Program-made: the position numbers and the translations under genes
Source: DASQUK01 sp050744525
GTDB taxonomy: Bacteria; Actinomycetota; Acidimicrobiia; Acidimicrobiales; VFJN01
Reading direction: 5' to 3'
DNA: 26,450 nt
NCBI GenBank assembly: GCA_050744525.1
Contig: JBOGHG010000029.1
Location: 1 to 26,450, forward strand
Notes under the pieces: generated by a model
The model's input: only the letters and a program-made list of their open reading frames with translations
Databases searched by the model: none
What the model was told of the DNA's origin: nothing
In this document: in pieces, positions 22,190-26,450 of the stretch
Layout of the letters: each line of letters begins with the position of its first letter
How positions within the stretch are numbered: the stretch's first letter is position 1

Positions 22190-23271
22190 CCCGGGTCGAC
22201 GACGGCACCGCCCCGGCCGTGGACGCCCCGACGGCCGATGCTCCGTCGGCCGGCGCGTGGCGGATCGCCCGCTGGCCCCCCGAGAGCCGGGTCGGCGTCC
22301 TGGCCGCCGTTGCGGGCCTGGGCGTGCTCGTCACCTTGCCCGACTGGGGCACGTCGTCGAACCTGGCGACGGTCGTCGAGATCATGGCCCTGCTCGCTCT
22401 GGCGCAGATGTGGAACCTGCTCGCCGGCTTCGCAGGGCTGGTCTCCATCGGCCAGCAGGCCTTCGTCGGCATCGGCGCCTACGCCCTCCTGGTGCTGGCC
22501 GACGACCACGGCGTCGATCCGTTCGTGGCCGTGTGGCTGGCGGGGCTCGTGGCCGCGCTGCTGTCCGTGCCCATCGGCGCGCTCGCCTTCCGCCTGCGCG
22601 GTGGTTACTTCGCCATCGGCACCTGGGTCATCGCCCAGGTGGTGTTCCTCATGGTGACCAACAACACCGCGCTCGGCGGTGGCAGCGGCCGCAGCCTGCT
22701 GTCTCTCGGGGACTACGACCGCATCACCCGGGAGGATTACACCTTCTACACCGCGCTGGTCGTCGGGGCCGGGGCCGTGGTGATCGTCGTGCTCATCCTG
22801 CGGTCGCGTCTAGGGCTGGCGCTGCGGGCCATCCGCGACGACGAGGACGGTGCCCGGGGCGCCGGCGTCGACGTCTACCGAGCCCGCCTGGCGGCATGGG
22901 TCATCGCCGGGGGCTGGACGGGCCTCGCCGGCGGCGTCATCTACCTGCAGCGGCTCAACGTGCAGCCCACCTCCGCGTTCAGCGTGCAGTGGACGGCGTT
23001 CATGATCTTCATCGTCGTGATCGGCGGGCTGGGGTCGACGACGGGACCGATCATCGGCACGCTCGTGTTCTGGGTGCTGCGCGACCAGTTGACCGAGCTC
23101 GGCGAGTGGTACCTGATCGTCTTGGGGTCGATCGCGATCGTGATGGCGATCCTGGCACCGAGGGGCATCTACGGCCTGCTCAACCGGATCCACCCGTTAC
23201 AGCTCTTCCCGGTGCAGCGGCGGCTGCGGCCCCGGCGGCGCGCCCGGCGGCGCGCCGTCGTCGAGGCCTGA
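22186..23271 (+). CDS. livM: ABC transporter permease, LivM-like
   Basis: This 361-residue second permease has a polar N-terminal extension of about 30 residues, followed by transmembrane helices. Landmarks are LLALAQMWNLLAGFAGLVSI with GQQAFVGIGAYALLVLA, LRGGYFAIGTWVIAQVVF, LRSRLGLALRAIRDDEDGAR (coupling loop) and FIVVIGGLGSTTGPIIGTLV. There is no fused ATPase domain. The C-terminus is very basic (arginine-rich), consistent with a cytoplasmic tail. The start is a GTG overlapping the livH stop (GTGA). It ends the operon, and 81 bases separate it from the convergent LuxR-family gene. Only a weak 6-bp inverted repeat is visible there (23295-23300 with 23327-23332). Confidence 0.92.
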   Translation: MTRVDDGTAPAVDAPTADAPSAGAWRIARWPPESRVGVLAAVAGLGVLVTLPDWGTSSNLATVVEIMALLALAQMWNLLAGFAGLVSIGQQAFVGIGAYALLVLADDHGVDPFVAVWLAGLVAALLSVPIGALAFRLRGGYFAIGTWVIAQVVFLMVTNNTALGGGSGRSLLSLGDYDRITREDYTFYTALVVGAGAVVIVVLILRSRLGLALRAIRDDEDGARGAGVDVYRARLAAWVIAGGWTGLAGGVIYLQRLNVQPTSAFSVQWTAFMIFIVVIGGLGSTTGPIIGTLVFWVLRDQLTELGEWYLIVLGSIAIVMAILAPRGIYGLLNRIHPLQLFPVQRRLRPRRRARRRAVVEA

Positions 23272-23352
23272 AGCCACGTCGCTGGTTCATTCGGGCGTCG
23301 GTTCGTTTGCGGTACACGCGACAGATCGACGCAGGAATGGGTTGGGGCTCGC

Positions 23353-26157
23353 CTACTGCGCCCCCAGCCCCTCGCGCACCGCCCAGGCCGCCACCTCGGT
23401 GCGGGACGACATGCCGAGCTTGGACAGGATGTTCGACACGTGGACCGCGGCCGTGCGCGGGGAGATGTAGAGCCGCTCGGCGAGCTGGGAGTTGGTCAGG
23501 CCCTCGGCCAGCAGCGACACGACCTCGCGCTCCCGGGGGGTGAGCGCCTCGGGCCCGCTCGGCTCCGGGCCCATCCCCAGGCGGCGCTCCACCGCCCGCA
23601 GCTCGTCCACCCGCCAGCCCCGCCACCGCGCCAGGAATGGGGCGGCGGCCTCGGCATGCGCCCGGGCCTCCTCGAGCCGGCCCTCGGCGACCAGGACGCG
23701 GGCGGCGCCGACGTGAGCGGTCCCGAGGTGTGCGGCCAGAACCTCCGGGGCCGATTCGAGGCCCTCGGCCGAGGCCGCGTACAGGTCGGCGGCGGTGCCC
23801 GGCCGGTCCTCGGCCTCCGCGATCTGGGCGTCGATGAGCTGCCGCCACGGGTCGTCGGGTGGCAGCCGGTGACCGACGTACAGTCCCACCTGGTCCACGA
23901 GGGGGCGCATCTCGTCGGTCGTCAACCCGGCATGCAGGGCGGCGGCCAGGATGTCGTGGGTCTGTCCCGGGTAGGCGACGCCATCGTGGGTCACCACGTC
24001 GCCAAAGGCGCGGAGGCGCTCCCTGGCCTCGGTCACGTCACCGCGCCGGCACGCCAGGTGGAAGTCGAGGCCGAACACACCGACCGCGACCCGCTCGGTG
24101 GGGGGCTTGGCCATGTCGGTGAAGCGTTGGGCGGTGTCGAGGTCGCCGGCCTCGAGCGCCAGCCCCGCCCGCAGCACGGCGAGCCAGCGGCCGTCGGTCC
24201 AGGACACGGCGTTGCCGGCCGACGTGTAGCGCGCGTTGTCGAGCTGGGCGATGGCGGCGTCGAGGTCGCCCTCGGCGGCCTCGAGGTGCGCCTGGTTGGC
24301 CGCCAGGTCGATGGCGGCGACCAGCTCGAACCCGGCGGCCTCGGCGTGCCGGTGGGCCCGCTCGATCATCTCCCGCACCTCGCCGACGTCGCTCCACTGG
24401 CGGGCGTCCCACACGAGATAGTTCAGCGCCCGGGCCGCCAGCACGTGGTCGTCGATCCGCTCGGCCTCGTCCGCCGCCGTCTGCAGCAGGCGCCGCCCTT
24501 CGGCGACCTGGTCGCGGGCGTTGAGCATGGCGGTGCCCTTGTCGACCATCGCCGCCAGGCGCACGTCGGCGAGGTCGAGGGCCTCGGCCAGGCTTGCGGC
24601 CTTGTCGGCCCATTCGTACGTGGCCTCGATCTGGTCACGCAGCATGTACGACTGGGCGACGGCGGCCATGGCGCGTGCCCGGTCCTCGTCGGATGGCAGC
24701 CGGTCGATGATGCCGATGAGCTGGTCGGTGAATCCCACCATGGCCTCGATCTGGCCGGCCTCCCGGGCGATGCGCTTCCGCAGGCTCAGCGCCGCCGCCT
24801 CCTCGCGCGCCTCGTCGCGCTCGCGCGCCAGCCGGAGCCACCGGTCGCAGTGCGCGGCGGCGTCGTCGAGCAACCCGGCGAGCCAGCAGGCCCGGGCCGC
24901 CAGGGCGAGCAGCTCGAGGTCGTCCTCCGCCTCGCTCAGACCGATCTCGGCGAGGTGGCGAGCCTGGTACGTGGAGCCCCGGGCCAGCGACTCGCGGGCG
25001 CCGATCCGTGCCTCCGCAACCATGTCCTCGTAGCGCCCGGCCCCCCGGGCGTGCAGGGCGAGGGCCAGCCGGTCCTCGCTGCCCACCGCCCGCAGGGCGG
25101 TGAACGCCGCCTCCTGGAGGCGGCGGCGCTCCCGGCCGAGCAGCCCCTCCTTGATCGCCTCGCGCGCCAGGTCGTGGTGGAAGGTGAAGACGTCGGGTTC
25201 GGACTCCGCCAGCAGGCCGCTGTCGACGGCGGCGCGCAGCAGGGCGATCAGCCGGTCCTCCGGCGTCTCCGTCACGTGGGCGAGCACGTCGAACGTCACA
25301 CGCCGGCCGAGCACGGAGGCGGCGGTGACGAGGCGGCGGACCTCCGGGTCGAGCTCGTCGAGCTGCCCGCGCACCAACTCGGCCACCGTCCACGGCAGGG
25401 GCATGTCGGCCAGGTCTTCCCCGGGCGCGTCGCCGGCGCTGGCGACCAGCTCCTCGAGGAAGAAGGGGTTTCCCCCGGTCCGGGTGTGGAGCGCATCGAC
25501 GACGGGATAGGACGGAACCTCGCCGTAGACCGCCGTGAGGAATGCGTTGACGTCCGCAGGGCTCAGGCGCCGGAGCTGGATGTGGGTGACGGAATGACGG
25601 CGCTCGAGCCGGGGCAACAACGCCGAGGCGGGGTGCCGGCGGGAGAGGCCGTCCGGCCGGTAGGTGCCGGTGACGAGCAGGCGGCCGCCACCGGGCTCGG
25701 CGAGCTGTTCGAACAGGGTCAGGCTCTCGGAGTCGGCCCAGTGGAGATCCTCGAACACCATCACGCCGGCGGTGCCCTCGGTGAGCCCACGTACCAGGTC
25801 GACCCCGGCCCGAACCCGCTCATCGGCGGTGCGGTGGGCGTCGTCCACGGCCTCCAGCAGCGCGGTGTAGCGGTCGGCGTCGGCGCCGTCGGGCGTCGCC
25901 ACCGAGCCCAGCGCGTCGCGGAACAGCTCCATGGGGCGGCTCTCGCCGCCCGGGTCGGCCTGGCCGGCCAGCACCCACATGCCCGCCGGCACGTGCGCCA
26001 CCAGCTCCTGCACGAGCCGGGTCTTGCCGATGCCGGCCTCCCCGGCGACGAGGGCGACCGTCGGGTCGGGGCGGGCGTCCACCAGCCCGACCAGGCGATC
26101 GAGCTCGGCGCCGCGGCCGACCATGACGGGTGACAGCCCCGAACGTCCCACGAGCAT
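23353..26157 (-). CDS. LuxR-family transcriptional regulator with AAA ATPase (LAL type)
   Basis: This is a 934-residue large ATP-binding LuxR regulator. Near the N-terminus VGRGAELDRLVGLVDA leads to Walker A GEAGIGKT, and Walker B is VMVFEDLHWADS. A long helical region follows with TPR-like character. At the C-terminus is a LuxR HTH: LTPREREVVSLLAEGLTNSQ, LAERLYISPRTAAVHVSNIL, SKLGMSSRTEVAAWAV. Such proteins act as ATP-dependent activators, often of catabolic or antibiotic genes. The frame is open to 26403, but similarity begins at the ATG at 26157, and the preceding residues are low-complexity shadow. A GTG one codon earlier is equally possible. It converges on the transporter operon; whether it regulates that operon is unknown. 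Confidence 0.88.
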   Translation of the reverse strand: MLVGRSGLSPVMVGRGAELDRLVGLVDARPDPTVALVAGEAGIGKTRLVQELVAHVPAGMWVLAGQADPGGESRPMELFRDALGSVATPDGADADRYTALLEAVDDAHRTADERVRAGVDLVRGLTEGTAGVMVFEDLHWADSESLTLFEQLAEPGGGRLLVTGTYRPDGLSRRHPASALLPRLERRHSVTHIQLRRLSPADVNAFLTAVYGEVPSYPVVDALHTRTGGNPFFLEELVASAGDAPGEDLADMPLPWTVAELVRGQLDELDPEVRRLVTAASVLGRRVTFDVLAHVTETPEDRLIALLRAAVDSGLLAESEPDVFTFHHDLAREAIKEGLLGRERRRLQEAAFTALRAVGSEDRLALALHARGAGRYEDMVAEARIGARESLARGSTYQARHLAEIGLSEAEDDLELLALAARACWLAGLLDDAAAHCDRWLRLARERDEAREEAAALSLRKRIAREAGQIEAMVGFTDQLIGIIDRLPSDEDRARAMAAVAQSYMLRDQIEATYEWADKAASLAEALDLADVRLAAMVDKGTAMLNARDQVAEGRRLLQTAADEAERIDDHVLAARALNYLVWDARQWSDVGEVREMIERAHRHAEAAGFELVAAIDLAANQAHLEAAEGDLDAAIAQLDNARYTSAGNAVSWTDGRWLAVLRAGLALEAGDLDTAQRFTDMAKPPTERVAVGVFGLDFHLACRRGDVTEARERLRAFGDVVTHDGVAYPGQTHDILAAALHAGLTTDEMRPLVDQVGLYVGHRLPPDDPWRQLIDAQIAEAEDRPGTAADLYAASAEGLESAPEVLAAHLGTAHVGAARVLVAEGRLEEARAHAEAAAPFLARWRGWRVDELRAVERRLGMGPEPSGPEALTPREREVVSLLAEGLTNSQLAERLYISPRTAAVHVSNILSKLGMSSRTEVAAWAVREGLGAQ

Positions 26158-26195
26158 CACCCGAGCGTACGGCGCTGTCTCGCCGATCGGCTCGG

Positions 26196-26351
26196 TCAGA
26201 GGCCGATGGCGGCCTCCCGCCGGGAGGGCCGCCGCCGTTGGCGATGCCGGCGATGCGGCCTGGGGGCGAGTCGCCAACACGAGGCCTCCCGGCGGAGGTC
26301 CTGCTGGTGGTCGGCGACCATGGTCCTGGTGAAGTCGTACCCGAGAAGCAT
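26196..26351 (-). CDS. Possible small protein upstream of the LuxR-family gene
   Basis: A 51-residue frame starts MLLGYDFTRTMVADHQQDLR and turns into an Arg-rich tail. The first half is reminiscent of short actinobacterial hypothetical proteins with an amphipathic helix ending in HQ-DLR-EA. The stop lies 35-38 bases before the LAL start, on the same strand. The ribosome binding site is weak, and a GC-rich inverted repeat (GGCGGCCTCCCG / CGGGAGGGCCGCC, about 26211-26236) overlaps the C-terminal codons. Reality of the gene is uncertain. The remaining bases to the window end show nothing I can identify. Confidence 0.35.
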   Translation of the reverse strand: MLLGYDFTRTMVADHQQDLRREASCWRLAPRPHRRHRQRRRPSRREAAIGL

Positions 26352-26450
26352 GAGACCAGGCTGCGCCTCTGAGGTACCCGGCCACATCGGACGGCCTGCG
26401 CATTTCGCGACGGGCTCGCGTACGTAGATGGCGCTGCCGCCCGGACTACG

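Noticed and set aside
26158..26403. 82-residue N-terminal extension of the LuxR-family regulator.
   Set aside because: It is low-complexity (Pro/Arg/Ala) with no family similarity; the conserved ATPase region starts right after the ATG at 26157.

Overview
The window is about 70% G+C, densely coded, and uses many GTG and TTG starts. Together with a CoxE-like VWA protein, Thr/Pro-rich surface tails, Tat lipoproteins and an IclR regulator of the PcaR type, this points to a high-GC actinobacterium. Acidimicrobiia is my best guess, but no rRNA or other decisive marker is present.

Left part (1-11,850). A small membrane protein (223-690) is followed by a damaged block on the minus strand (820-2640). 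That block holds the collapsed remnant of a LigD-type ATP-dependent DNA ligase, a homocysteine S-methyltransferase family gene without its N-terminus, and an AraC-type regulator that is frameshifted and cut off inside its helix-turn-helix. The last two are joined at a visible junction near 2070-2078. Next come a VOC protein and a possible minus-strand operon: a diadenylate cyclase-domain protein (c-di-AMP synthesis), a CAP-domain surface protein and a Tat-exported lipoprotein amidohydrolase. A cold-shock protein and translation factor IF-1 follow, both with TTG starts. A second amidohydrolase has a KstR-like palindrome just before its start. An ECF sigma factor overlaps a membrane protein that is probably its anti-sigma factor and carries a 69-bp tandem duplication. 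A CoxE-like VWA protein lies downstream of the IclR gene.

Centre and right (11,850-23,271) is the most informative region: a divergently regulated hydroquinone-degradation operon. The IclR regulator reads left. Rightward, in one tight and largely overlapping run, are both subunits of a HapCD/PnpCD-type hydroquinone 1,2-dioxygenase, 4-hydroxymuconic semialdehyde dehydrogenase, both subunits of a CatIJ-type 3-oxoadipate CoA-transferase, maleylacetate reductase, and a complete branched-chain-amino-acid-type ABC importer (Tat lipoprotein binding protein, LivG, LivF, LivH, LivM). The inferred route is hydroquinone to 4-hydroxymuconic semialdehyde to maleylacetate to 3-oxoadipate to 3-oxoadipyl-CoA. 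The final thiolase and any hydroquinone-forming monooxygenase are not in the window. The iron-ligand spacing I recall for the PnpD structure (Asn, Glu at +4, His at +45) is exactly preserved in the large subunit.

The right edge (23,353-26,450) has a large LuxR-family ATPase regulator (LAL type) converging on the transporter genes, and a possible 51-residue small protein upstream of it. No tRNA, rRNA, CRISPR array, insertion sequence or phage gene was recognised.
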